Origin: PALSA-129 sp963842505
Lineage (GTDB): Bacteria > Acidobacteriota > Terriglobia > Bryobacterales > Bryobacteraceae
Length of the DNA: 64,000 bases
Reading direction: 5' to 3'
Assembly: GCA_963842505.1 (NCBI GenBank)
Contig: CAWJGZ010000002.1
Span: forward strand, 186,001-250,000
The notes beneath the pieces are model-generated. The model saw nothing but the letters and a program-made list of their open reading frames with translations, had not been told where the DNA came from and did not search any database. The position numbers and the translations under genes are program-made. This document shows positions 19,749 to 28,471 of the stretch, in pieces. Within the stretch, counting starts at the first letter, position 1. Each line of letters opens with the position of its first letter.

Positions 19749-20803
19749 AAGGGTCTCCCGCGCAACGTGTAGAGGCCGCGCCGCAGATCGGAACAGGTGG
19801 CCACGGATTCTTCCACGCCGCAGTCGGCGATGTGCAAGACATAAGGCAGCATCGCCTGGGCAATGGCCACACTCGAAGATCGTCCCAGGTCGGCGGTGAA
19901 GTTCGGCACGCAGAAATGGGTCACGCCGTGATAGACAAAGGTAGGTTGCGCGAGCGTAGTGAGCCGGCTGGTTTCGACGCAACCGCCCTCGTCGATGGAG
20001 ACGTCGATAATGGCCGAGCCGGGCTGCATGGTCTCAACCATGGCGCGCGTGACCACGTGGGGCGAGCGGGTCTTGCCGCCGACCAGCACGGCGCCGAGGA
20101 CCACGTCGGCTCCGGCCACGGCTTCGGCGATCGCATCCGCATCCGCCAGGCAGGTTTCCACGCCGTGCACGTGCTCGATGATGCGGCGCAGCTTGCTGGG
20201 TGCGATATCGAAGGCCATTACGCGCGCGCCGGCCGCCACGGCGGCGCGGGCCGCGGCCGAGCCTACGGCGCCCGCGCCCAGCACCATCACGCGCGCCGGG
20301 GGGACTCCGGGCGTGCCGCCCAGCAGGATGCCGCGGCCGCCCGAACTGGAGCGCATCAAGTGCGCGGCGATGGGGATGGTCATCTGCCCGGCGATTTCGC
20401 TGATGGCTGCCAGCACCGGCCGCCGGCCGTTTTCCAGTTGGATGATTTCGCTGCCGATGGCCGTGAGGCTGCGCTCCGCCAGGGCGTCCAGCAGGTCCCG
20501 GTCGGCCACGGCCATGTGATAGAAGGCCATCAGCGCGGTGCCCGGCCGGCAAAAGCGGATTTCATCGGGCGTGGGCCGCGAGACTTTGGCCACGAGGTCG
20601 GCGCGGCCGATCACCTCCGCCGGCGAGTACGCGATGTGCGCGCCGGCGCGCATATACGCGGTATCCGGAAACATGGCGCCATCCCCGGCGGACGACTCCA
20701 CCCAGACCGTGTGGCCGGCTTCTGCCAGACGGCGTGCCACCGGCGGCGTGAGAGCCACCCGCCGGTCGAATGGGTTCCGTTCTCGGACCACCCCGATATT
20801 CAT
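19745..20803 (-). CDS. Alanine dehydrogenase/PNT-family oxidoreductase
   Basis: This 352-residue cytoplasmic enzyme has the N-terminal PNT/AlaDH domain (NIGVVRERNPFDRRVALTP) and conserved Lys and His (LVAKVSRP and FYHMAV) matching the substrate-binding pair of alanine dehydrogenase. A Rossmann motif is seen in VLGAGAVGSAAARAA. It is probably an NAD-dependent amino-acid dehydrogenase, but 352 residues and coupling to a CoA-transferase leave a related substrate (for example a diamino acid) possible. A regulator block (cyclic-nucleotide-binding and TrmB-type) lies upstream on the same strand. Confidence 0.8.
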   Translation of the reverse strand: MNIGVVRERNPFDRRVALTPPVARRLAEAGHTVWVESSAGDGAMFPDTAYMRAGAHIAYSPAEVIGRADLVAKVSRPTPDEIRFCRPGTALMAFYHMAVADRDLLDALAERSLTAIGSEIIQLENGRRPVLAAISEIAGQMTIPIAAHLMRSSSGGRGILLGGTPGVPPARVMVLGAGAVGSAAARAAVAAGARVMAFDIAPSKLRRIIEHVHGVETCLADADAIAEAVAGADVVLGAVLVGGKTRSPHVVTRAMVETMQPGSAIIDVSIDEGGCVETSRLTTLAQPTFVYHGVTHFCVPNFTADLGRSSSVAIAQAMLPYVLHIADCGVEESVATCSDLRRGLYTLRGRPL

Positions 20804-20872
20804 CGGCCCACCTCCTGTGAAAAAACGCCCATCAACAGATCGGCAGACGGCACCGCCTGCCCGACCGTAGAT

Positions 20873-21343
20873 CTAGCTGCCGGCTCCCACCGGAGTGTAT
20901 GTGTCCAGCAACTGCACCCGGATGGAGTGCAGCCGCTCCGCCATCACCGTAACGATGGCGCGCATCAAGGCGAACCCGAAGGCGTAGTCCTGCTCGCAGG
21001 CGTGGCGCAGGCGGGCGCCATCAAAGGCCAGGGCGCGGACTTCTTCGAGAGCGCGGGCCTGGAACTGCTTGCCGGTGTCGCCGGTGAGCGACGACCATCC
21101 AAGGACCTCGCCCGCGACCAGCGTGGCGACCCGGACCGGCCGGCCCGGCGTGACCACTTCCAACGCGACGTTGCCGGAGATCAAAAGGTAAAACAAGCTG
21201 GAATGATCGCCTTCGTGGAAGATCAGTTCGCCGGGTTGAACGTGGATTTCGCTGGCCATCGCGGACAGCCGCTCAATATGGTCCGGCCAGAACCCCTGGC
21301 AGAACGGATGCTGCTCCAAAAGGCCGTTCGTAAGCTGATCCAT
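20873..21343 (-). CDS. Cyclic-nucleotide-binding-domain protein without DNA-binding domain
   Basis: This 156-residue protein is essentially one Crp-type beta-roll (FHEGDHSSLFYLLISGNVAL, then the ARALEEVRALAF strand) with a C-terminal helix. The helix-turn-helix of Crp/Fnr regulators is absent and the frame ends normally. It may sense a nucleotide or redox signal and act by protein contacts. The ATG at 21343 follows GAGAGG; a TTG 12 bp upstream is an alternative. Confidence 0.8.
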   Translation of the reverse strand: MDQLTNGLLEQHPFCQGFWPDHIERLSAMASEIHVQPGELIFHEGDHSSLFYLLISGNVALEVVTPGRPVRVATLVAGEVLGWSSLTGDTGKQFQARALEEVRALAFDGARLRHACEQDYAFGFALMRAIVTVMAERLHSIRVQLLDTYTPVGAGS

Positions 21344-21379
21344 GGCACCTCTCAAAAGTGGTGGCTGTCTACGACTCTA

Positions 21380-21412
21380 TAATGGGACCCTTTTAGATTA
21401 TATACAAGGGGG
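21380..21412 (-). promoter_or_regulatory. AT-rich promoter region of the cyclic-nucleotide-binding gene
   Basis: The minus strand reads TTGTATATAATC and then CATTATAGAG within a GC-rich context, 40-70 bp upstream of the gene. Two -10-like hexamers (TATAAT, TTATAG) are seen; the correct pairing with a -35 is unclear. Confidence 0.4.
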
Positions 21413-21450
21413 TAGGGCAAACCGTGCGGGCGGCCAACTCCAAGGGGCGC

Positions 21451-21482
21451 GGGGGCCGCTCGCTCACGCTCGCGGTTCCGTG
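21451..21482. repeat. Family C repeat (copy 1)
   Basis: GCCGCTCGCTCACGCTCGCG followed by GTTCCGTGGCGGGG. Other copies are at 41037, 48534 and 54672. It lies between the TrmB-type gene and the cyclic-nucleotide-binding gene. Confidence 0.8.
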
Positions 21483-21510
21483 GCGGGGGCGCACTTATCC
21501 ACTGGCGAGT

Positions 21511-22329
21511 TTACAGATTCCGCCCTCTTCGCCAGTGTTCTTCAAAGAGGCCTGCCATGGCCTCGCCCATGCCTTCGTGATGGAAGACCACGGCGGTCCA
21601 GGTGGGGCGCGTGATCACGGGGTCGAGCAGCGCAATCATGCCGTGCAGGCCATCGAAGACGGCGAGTTTCATAGGCAGCGATTCGGCGATGCGCACCTCG
21701 ATGCCGGCGGCGACGTAGTCGGCGAGGCGCTGGCGATGTTCGTCATCGAGCGCGCCGGGCTCGAGCAGGAGACGGCAGGCTATGCCGGCCGAGGCGGCCT
21801 GCTTCACCAGTTGTTCGCGCAGGGGCTCGACGGCGTAGGGCGGGCGCGAAAACTCCACGTACTCGCGTTCGACTTCGGCCAGCATGCGGCGGTACTCCGC
21901 GGCCGTCTGCGTGGGATCGGACACGATGCGCAGGAAATCGAGCGTGCCGCGTCCTCCACGTCCCTCGGAATAGAGCGATTTGAGATCTTCAATGAGAGCG
22001 CCGCCGGCGCGGGCGTTATCGGTCAGTTCCTGTTCCAATATTTGACGTTTGCGCCCCAGGTAGCCGGGAATCGCCAGGCTGGGCTCGACCGCGGAGAAGA
22101 GCTTGGTCTTCTCCTGCACCACCTGGGCAAAGCCTCTTTCGACCAAGCTATCGAGGACCTCATAAATTTTCTGTCTCGGCACGTGAGCACGAGCGGCCAA
22201 CTCCAGCGCTTTGAACTTGTGATGTCCCAAGAGCACCAGGTAGGACCGCGATTCGTAGGCATTCAGCCCAAGTTGTTGCAGGCGCCGCCAGAACCGTTGA
22301 AAGTCAACTTCGGCCAGTTCCTCGCTCAT
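21511..22329 (-). CDS. TrmB-type transcriptional regulator
   Basis: This 272-residue protein has an N-terminal winged helix of TrmB type (LGLNAYESRSYLVLLGHH, then ALELAARAHVPRQKIYEVL). A coiled-coil linker (90-125) leads to a C-terminal ligand/oligomerisation domain like those of archaeal and bacterial TrmB homologues. Members respond to sugars or other metabolites. It stands first in a minus-strand series with the nucleotide-binding protein, dehydrogenase and CoA-transferase and may control them; that link is inferred from position. Confidence 0.82.
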   Translation of the reverse strand: MSEELAEVDFQRFWRRLQQLGLNAYESRSYLVLLGHHKFKALELAARAHVPRQKIYEVLDSLVERGFAQVVQEKTKLFSAVEPSLAIPGYLGRKRQILEQELTDNARAGGALIEDLKSLYSEGRGGRGTLDFLRIVSDPTQTAAEYRRMLAEVEREYVEFSRPPYAVEPLREQLVKQAASAGIACRLLLEPGALDDEHRQRLADYVAAGIEVRIAESLPMKLAVFDGLHGMIALLDPVITRPTWTAVVFHHEGMGEAMAGLFEEHWRRGRNL

Positions 22330-22389
22330 AGCCTTTCCACCTTAGCAAAGCCCGAGGGGCTGTGGGGCCTGAACGAACCCAAAACAGAG

Positions 22390-22419
22390 TTGCGGGGAGT
22401 GTGACAATCCTTGTATGCT
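22390..22419 (+). promoter_or_regulatory. Candidate promoter of the tRNA-tuf block
   Basis: TTGCGG (22390-22395), an 18-bp spacer and TATGCT (22414-22419), followed closely by TTATAG. It lies 55 bp upstream of tRNA-Tyr in an otherwise gene-free gap. Confidence 0.45.
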
Positions 22420-22474
22420 TATAGTTCCCCGTAATGCAACTCGCTTGGGTGGGAGCATTGCGGGTGATTGGGCC

Positions 22475-22562
22475 GGACGGGTGGCCGAGCGGTTAATGGC
22501 AACAGGCTGTAAACCTGTCGCTCCTTGGAGCTACGGAGGTTCGAATCCTCCCCCGTCCACCA
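22475..22562 (+). tRNA. tRNA-Tyr (GTA)
   Basis: The 88-nt class II tRNA has acceptor stem GGACGGG/CCCGTCC, anticodon loop CTGTAAA (GTA), a long variable arm (GCTCCTTGGAGC region), T-loop GGTTCGAATCC and encoded CCA. It leads the tRNA-tuf-rpmG-secE-nusG block. Confidence 0.96.
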
Positions 22563-22588
22563 GCGAGTCCGTAGAGTGCGTGAGAGAG

Positions 22589-22664
<76 letters not shown>

Positions 22665-22707
22665 GAATCTCCTGCCGGAACGAATACCGAACAGAGAAGG
22701 CGTCATC

Positions 22708-23895
<1,188 letters not shown>

Positions 23896-23905
23896 GAGTA
23901 CAGGA

Positions 23906-24058
23906 ATGGCTCGCGACATCATTACGTTTCAGTGCACCGAGTGCAAGAACCGGAACTATTCGGCGACGAAGAACAAGAAAACCACGACCGAGCGCCTGGA
24001 GATGAAGAAATTCTGCCGGCACTGCCGGAAACACCAGCTCCACAAGGAAATCAAGTAG
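23906..24058 (+). CDS. rpmG: 50S ribosomal protein L33
   Basis: The 50-residue ribosomal protein reads MARDIITFQCTECKNRNY at its N-terminus and ends KHQLHKEIK. Two CxxC pairs (CTEC, CRHC) make it the zinc-binding form. It starts 10 bp after the tuf stop with AGGAG-type sequence before the ATG. It precedes tRNA-Trp and secE, a conserved order. Confidence 0.97.
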   Translation: MARDIITFQCTECKNRNYSATKNKKTTTERLEMKKFCRHCRKHQLHKEIK

Positions 24059-24096
24059 AATGGTTGGATGGCCTCCCAGCTTGGGGGGTGCGATCC

Positions 24097-24171
24097 AGGG
24101 GCGTAGGTTTAACGGCAGACCAGCGGTCTCCAAAACCGCGAGTGGGGGTTCGAATCCCTCCGCCCCTGCCA
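24097..24171 (+). tRNA. tRNA-Trp (CCA)
   Basis: The 75-nt cloverleaf has acceptor stem AGGGGCG/CGCCCCT, anticodon loop CTCCAAA (CCA), T-arm GGTTCGAATCC and encoded CCA. It lies between rpmG and secE, as in many bacteria. Confidence 0.96.
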
Positions 24172-24212
24172 GCTATCCCGCTAACAAATGGGAGTGAGCA
24201 AGGTAAGGATTT

Positions 24213-24428
24213 ATGGCCGACGGAATGAACTGGTGGCATAGCACGAAGGATTACGTGAACGACTTGAAGCTGGAGATGCGTCGCGTGACCTGGCCGAACC
24301 GCAAGCAGGTGGAAGGCACCACCGCAGTGGTGATTTTCTCGGTGTTTGCCTTTGCCACGTACTTCTTTGTGGTGGACTTTTTCCTGGCGCGGGGCGTAAC
24401 CGGAGTTCTGAAGTTTTTTGCGAAGTAG
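24213..24428 (+). CDS. secE: Preprotein translocase subunit SecE
   Basis: The 71-residue inner-membrane protein shows the conserved amphipathic segment LKLEMRRVTWPNRKQVEGTT, then one transmembrane helix (AVVIFSVFAFATYFFVVDFFL). It clamps SecY in the translocon. It lies directly upstream of nusG (5-bp gap). Confidence 0.97.
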   Translation: MADGMNWWHSTKDYVNDLKLEMRRVTWPNRKQVEGTTAVVIFSVFAFATYFFVVDFFLARGVTGVLKFFAK

Positions 24429-24433
24429 CGCAT

Positions 24434-25273
24434 ATGGAATCTGAAGAGAACGTCCACTTCGAGGAAAAGCCGGAAGAATCCGCGACCGCGGAACCCGGTG
24501 GGGAAATTCCCGCGCAATCCGAGGAAAGCGCCGAGCGGGCGGTTGAGGCAGAGCCGGTCGAACCAGAGCCGGTTGAGGCAGAGCCGGTTGAAGCAGAACC
24601 GGTCGAGGCAGGGGCGGTTGAAGCAGAGGCCGCTTCCATCGAAGCTCCAGAAGCAGCAGCCGAGGCCGAGCCGGAAGCGGCGCCCGCCAGCGAGGAAGCG
24701 GAGGTGCAAACCGCCCCGCCCGCGCCGGCGTATGACGAGTCATCTCCACGGAAGTGGTATATCATCCACACTTACTCGGGGTTTGAGAACAAAGTAGCGG
24801 AATCGTTGCGCACGCGGTCGGAAGCCTTCGGTTTCGCGGATAAGATCGGGCAGGTGCTGATTCCCACCGAGGAAGTGGTGGAATTGCGCAACGGCAAGAA
24901 GGTCACCAGCAAGCGCCTGGTTTATCCCGGTTACGTGCTGGTGGAAATGGAAATGAGCGACGCGCTGTGGCACGAAGTGAAGAATACGCCGCGCGTGACG
25001 GGTTTTGTGGGCGGCGGAAATTTGCCGGTGCCGCTGAGCCCGGAAGAAGTGAACCAGATTTTGTACCGGCAGGCTTCGTCGGCGGAACGGCCGCGGCCGA
25101 AGATGACGTTCGAGAAGAACGATTCGGTGCGCATTGTCGACGGACCGTTCGCGAATTTCTCCGGCAAAGTAGACGAGGTCAATGCGGAACGCGGAACGCT
25201 GCGGGTGATGGTGACGATTTTCGGACGTCCCACACCAGTGGAGTTGGAGTTCCTGCAAGTGGAAAAGGGTTGA
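24434..25273 (+). CDS. nusG: Transcription factor NusG with long acidic N-terminal extension
   Basis: The NGN domain begins near residue 106 (RKWYIIHTYSGFENKVAESL) and a KOW domain (VRIVDGPFANFSGKVDEV) ends the protein, as in normal NusG of about 180 residues. Before it lie about 105 residues rich in Glu, Ala and Pro, with near-repeats of EAEPVEAEPVE (residues 39-60). This tail is probably disordered. The ATG at 24434 is 5 bp after secE and no other ATG lies close to the NGN domain, so the extension appears translated. NusG couples RNA polymerase to Rho and to ribosomes; what the tail adds is unknown. Confidence 0.93.
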   Translation: MESEENVHFEEKPEESATAEPGGEIPAQSEESAERAVEAEPVEPEPVEAEPVEAEPVEAGAVEAEAASIEAPEAAAEAEPEAAPASEEAEVQTAPPAPAYDESSPRKWYIIHTYSGFENKVAESLRTRSEAFGFADKIGQVLIPTEEVVELRNGKKVTSKRLVYPGYVLVEMEMSDALWHEVKNTPRVTGFVGGGNLPVPLSPEEVNQILYRQASSAERPRPKMTFEKNDSVRIVDGPFANFSGKVDEVNAERGTLRVMVTIFGRPTPVELEFLQVEKG

Positions 25274-25274
25274 T

Positions 25275-25703
25275 ATGGCAAAGAAGATTACCGCATCGGT
25301 GAAATTGCAGATACCGGCCGGCAAGGCCACTCCGGCACCGCCGGTTGGCACGGCGCTCGGTCCGCAGGGTGTCAACATCATGGATTTCTGCAAGGCGTTC
25401 AACGCCAAGACATCCGCCAAGGACCAGGAAGGGCTGATCATCCCGGTAGTGATCACGATTTTTTCGGACCGCTCTTTCACGTTCATCACCAAGACGCCGC
25501 CGGTGCCGGTGCTGATCAAGCGCGCGGTGAACCTGGCCAAGGGGTCGCCGGAGCCGCACAAGACCAAGGTCGGCAAGATTACGCAGGAGCAGATCAAAGA
25601 GATTGCCAAGATCAAGATGCCGGATCTGAACTGCTTCGACCTGGAAGCGGCCATGCGTTCGGTGGCCGGCACGGCGCGCAGCATGGGCGTGGACGTAATA
25701 TAG
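25275..25703 (+). CDS. rplK: 50S ribosomal protein L11
   Basis: The 142-residue protein has the L11 N-terminal segment PPVGTALGPQGVNIMDFCKA and the RNA-binding C-terminal domain (GTARSMGVDV). It starts 1 bp after the nusG stop. In most bacteria rplA, rplJ and rplL follow at once; here a tRNA-Leu and an unrelated region follow. Confidence 0.98.
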   Translation: MAKKITASVKLQIPAGKATPAPPVGTALGPQGVNIMDFCKAFNAKTSAKDQEGLIIPVVITIFSDRSFTFITKTPPVPVLIKRAVNLAKGSPEPHKTKVGKITQEQIKEIAKIKMPDLNCFDLEAAMRSVAGTARSMGVDVI

Positions 25704-25778
25704 AGCCGCGCCGGGCGAGCCGCGAAAAAAGTTGACTCCCGCTTCGCGGTCTGAAAAAATGGAGTCGTCACCCAACGT

Positions 25779-25865
25779 GCGGATGTGGCGGAATTGGCAG
25801 ACGCGCATGGTTCAGGTCCATGTACCCGCAAGGGTGTGGAGGTTCAAGTCCTCTCATCCGCACCA
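25779..25865 (+). tRNA. tRNA-Leu (CAG)
   Basis: The 87-nt class II tRNA has acceptor stem GCGGATG/CATCCGC, anticodon stem CATGG/CCATG around loop TTCAGGT (CAG), a variable arm, T-arm GGTTCAAGTCC and encoded CCA. Confidence 0.95.
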
Positions 25866-25884
25866 AAGTTGCAAGGGTTTCGCC

Positions 25885-25932
25885 CTTGATATCCCTTCGG
25901 GATATGGAAGTTAGAAGTTAGAAGCCAGAAGG
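25885..25932 (+). repeat. Family D repeat (copy 2)
   Basis: CTTGATATCCCTTCGGGATATGG followed by AAGTTAGAAGTTAGAAGCCAGAAG. It matches the element at 2752-2806 in the palindrome and in the tail of short tandem units. It starts 19 bp after tRNA-Leu. Confidence 0.75.
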
Positions 25933-26090
25933 CTTGGGGCCCGGCATCCCTACTCGCTGGTCCAACCACCCTAGAACCTCGTAACCTCTCCTTTCTTATT
26001 TCTTACAGCGGCTGAAGGCAAGCGTAAGCATGTCCACCACGGCACGGATTACTGTGCCAAGGTATCCTGGGAGTTAGCAGCTAGCCCGCA

Positions 26091-26234
26091 TCTCTCACCA
26101 GCTTTCTGCTGCGGCGCGTGATCAGGCCGCAGATGGAACACTTCCCGATGAGCAAAGTGAACGACGCGCTGGCTCGTTTGGAAGCGGGCAACGCGCGCTA
26201 TCGGATCGTGTTGGATGCGGATTTTCCGGGATAG
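26091..26234 (+). pseudogene. C-terminal remnant of a zinc-type alcohol dehydrogenase
   Basis: One frame ends at a TAG (26232-26234) and reads IRPQMEHFPMSKVNDALARL then EAGNARYRIVLDAD, the characteristic C-terminal end of NAD(P)-dependent zinc alcohol dehydrogenases. The catalytic and cofactor domains are missing and nothing upstream continues them, so this is a leftover about 45 codons long. The left limit is uncertain. It shows that a gene was lost downstream of tRNA-Leu. Confidence 0.7.
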
Positions 26235-26290
26235 CGAATGGACGAAGCGGGGCCACTTCGTTGGACCCGGGACGGGGTCGCAAGACCGAG

Positions 26291-26335
26291 GCGCTGGCTG
26301 GAAAGCCAGCGTTGCGGGCCGGAGGCCCGCTCCAC
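26291..26335 (+). repeat. Family B repeat (copy 1)
   Basis: Two adjacent hairpins: GCTGGCTGGAAAGCCAGC, then GCGGGCCGGAGGCCCGC, ending TCCAC. It abuts the stop codon of the VWFA gene. It differs from the other copies by compensating T/A changes in the first stem, so the stem is preserved. Confidence 0.85.
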
Positions 26336-28470
26336 TACTGCACTAACAGCACCGGGGCTTGCCAGAAGGCGACTTTCTGGCTGGCTGGATCGATCACGCT
26401 TACCTGACAATTGTATCTGCCGGCGGGCAGTTTGCCGAGCGCCAAGCTAAAGCGGAGCGGCAAGGCTTTGGACTTTGGGTCCATGCCTTCGGAGACGCCC
26501 AGCGGAGCCGTTTCAAAGGCTTTGGTCTGGCCGCGGTAGAAGGTCACAAAAGCTACCAGCGGTTGCGTAGTGGCGGCGCCGCGCTCGTAGGCTTGCAGGT
26601 AGACATACAGGTCGTGACTCTTGCTGAAGACCCGGTTGACGCTGGGGACCAGTTTCTTGCCGTCCTGAATCAGCGGATTCACCACGGGCGCCTTGTCCTT
26701 GCCGGCGGTATAGAGCGACTCCTTCAGATCCGTGCGCTGGCCGCTTAGGACCACGGAGCTGATGGGAATTCTGGTGGTTTCCTTATTGAGGTTGGGCACG
26801 ACGAACTTGTGCATGTAAGTGCCGATGCGGCCGGTTTCGTCGTCGCGCGCCAGGAACTTGATGGTATAAGAGCCGGGGAGCAAAGTGAAGGCGTTGTCGT
26901 ATTGAATGGGCTGGTGCGCCAGTTGGGCGGCGGTTTCACCAGTGAGCTTAATGTCGGCCCGATCGCGGATGTTGGAGACGGTGGTGCCGTACTCGTCTTT
27001 CACTTCACCGATGAACTCGATGACGGTGCGCTCCGCGCCGCCTTTGCGGGCCAGGGCCAGCTCGCTGCCTGGAATCTTGGCCACAACCGGGACGAAGTAC
27101 TCAGCGGAATTCAATTGGAAATAGTTGATCTCCATGGCGATGGTGATTTCAGTCATGGGATCGGCCATCATCAGGGCATCCTGCAACTGGCGCTCTTTAT
27201 CGGCGGTAGTGAACTTATTGAAGATTTTGTTGGCGACATATCCCGCACGGTAATCCAACTTAGCGGTGGTATCTTCCTTGAGAGAGATCTTGATGCGGCG
27301 AAACTTGCCGTCGAGATTGGTATTCGTGGTGTAGTAACCGATGATATAGTAACTGGAAATGGATTCCTGGGCTTCGACAATTCCGCGGGAGAGATCGTTA
27401 TTGTCGAACAGGGCCTTGCCGCCGGTATCGGTGGCCAGGGCAAACATGTTGTCCTGCGATTTCTGGAAATTGCCCACGGTGGCCATGGCCGAGCCGCCGC
27501 TGTACATGCCGATGCCGCCGGGCGATCCCCGGGTGGCGTCGCCGAGCGGCGAGATGGCCATCAGGCCGCGTGAATCGATGGCGAAGAAGGTGACGTTGGC
27601 GCGGATGGCGGCATTGGTAGTGGCCTGGAATTGCGACTGGTTATCGATGCTGTTCAACTGCAGGCCGCTGGCGAAGTAGAGCAGCACTTTCTTCTCGTTG
27701 AGCGCGCCGAGCATGTGCACGGTGCTTTGCAGCGCGGCAAGCTGGCGATTGGTGTTGAAGAGATTGAACTCGCTGTCGTCCTCGCCGAAGGCGGAGCCGT
27801 AATCGGAGGAGCTATCGTCGCTGAGAAGTTCGTCCAGACCCTGGCCCTCGCCGATGACGAGCTTGGCCATGGTCTTCATGAGGTCGTCGCGGTTGGCGGT
27901 GAAATCCTGGAGCACCTTGACGGCGGTGCCGTCGTACTTGATGATGGCCATCAAGTCGGCGGCGCTCATTTGGGTGCGGATGAATTTGACACCGGCGTCG
28001 AGAGCGCGGAGTTGATCGGCCTCGGGCATGGCGCTCATGTCGTAATACAGGGCCAGCAGCCGCTTATCGCGATACTTAATGTCACCGGGCGCCTCCGGGG
28101 AGATCTGGCTGGCGACCACGGGATCTGCTTTGGGCTTTTCGGGCTCGGGAGCCGCTGGAATGGCGGGCGTGTCGGAGGCGGGCGGAAGCGGCTCATCGGT
28201 GAGCTTCTCCAAGTCGCAGATGGATACGGTCTGCGGCACGTTGTCCTCGGTGACCACAAAGTCCTTAGCGGTGAGGCCTTCGATGAGTTTGCCGTTCTTG
28301 TCCTTGACCGCGACGGTTTCGATCACCAGTTGGGTGTTGGCTTGAAACTTCGCCGGACCGCTGGCCGGGGTAGCCGGATTCTGCGGCGTTCCGCTGGGCG
28401 GCTTAGCCGGGGGCTGTTGGGCAAAGGCAACCAGGATCAGGAACAGCGAGGCGAAAGAAAGTTTCGGCAT
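26335..28470 (-). CDS. Secreted VWFA-related acidobacterial protein (TIGR03436 type)
   Basis: This 711-residue exported protein has a signal peptide (SFASLFLILVAFA) followed by a Pro-rich stretch. A conserved N-terminal domain has KDKNGKLIEGLTAKDFVVTE, the hallmark of the TIGR03436 family. A von Willebrand A-like domain follows, with a degenerate metal site (DMSAM rather than DxSxS) and SGLQLNSIDNQSQFQATTNA, then beta-rich C-terminal domains. Family members are abundant in Acidobacteria and of unknown function. It starts 1 bp after the TonB-receptor stop with GGAGG upstream, so the two are cotranscribed. A family B repeat touches its 3' end. Confidence 0.88.
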   Translation of the reverse strand: MPKLSFASLFLILVAFAQQPPAKPPSGTPQNPATPASGPAKFQANTQLVIETVAVKDKNGKLIEGLTAKDFVVTEDNVPQTVSICDLEKLTDEPLPPASDTPAIPAAPEPEKPKADPVVASQISPEAPGDIKYRDKRLLALYYDMSAMPEADQLRALDAGVKFIRTQMSAADLMAIIKYDGTAVKVLQDFTANRDDLMKTMAKLVIGEGQGLDELLSDDSSSDYGSAFGEDDSEFNLFNTNRQLAALQSTVHMLGALNEKKVLLYFASGLQLNSIDNQSQFQATTNAAIRANVTFFAIDSRGLMAISPLGDATRGSPGGIGMYSGGSAMATVGNFQKSQDNMFALATDTGGKALFDNNDLSRGIVEAQESISSYYIIGYYTTNTNLDGKFRRIKISLKEDTTAKLDYRAGYVANKIFNKFTTADKERQLQDALMMADPMTEITIAMEINYFQLNSAEYFVPVVAKIPGSELALARKGGAERTVIEFIGEVKDEYGTTVSNIRDRADIKLTGETAAQLAHQPIQYDNAFTLLPGSYTIKFLARDDETGRIGTYMHKFVVPNLNKETTRIPISSVVLSGQRTDLKESLYTAGKDKAPVVNPLIQDGKKLVPSVNRVFSKSHDLYVYLQAYERGAATTQPLVAFVTFYRGQTKAFETAPLGVSEGMDPKSKALPLRFSLALGKLPAGRYNCQVSVIDPASQKVAFWQAPVLLVQ

Positions 28471-28471
28471 T

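Noticed and set aside
18432..19982. CoA-transferase starting at 19982
   Set aside because: The added codons overlap most of the dehydrogenase C-terminus; ATG 19748 has GGGAG and a 4-bp overlap.
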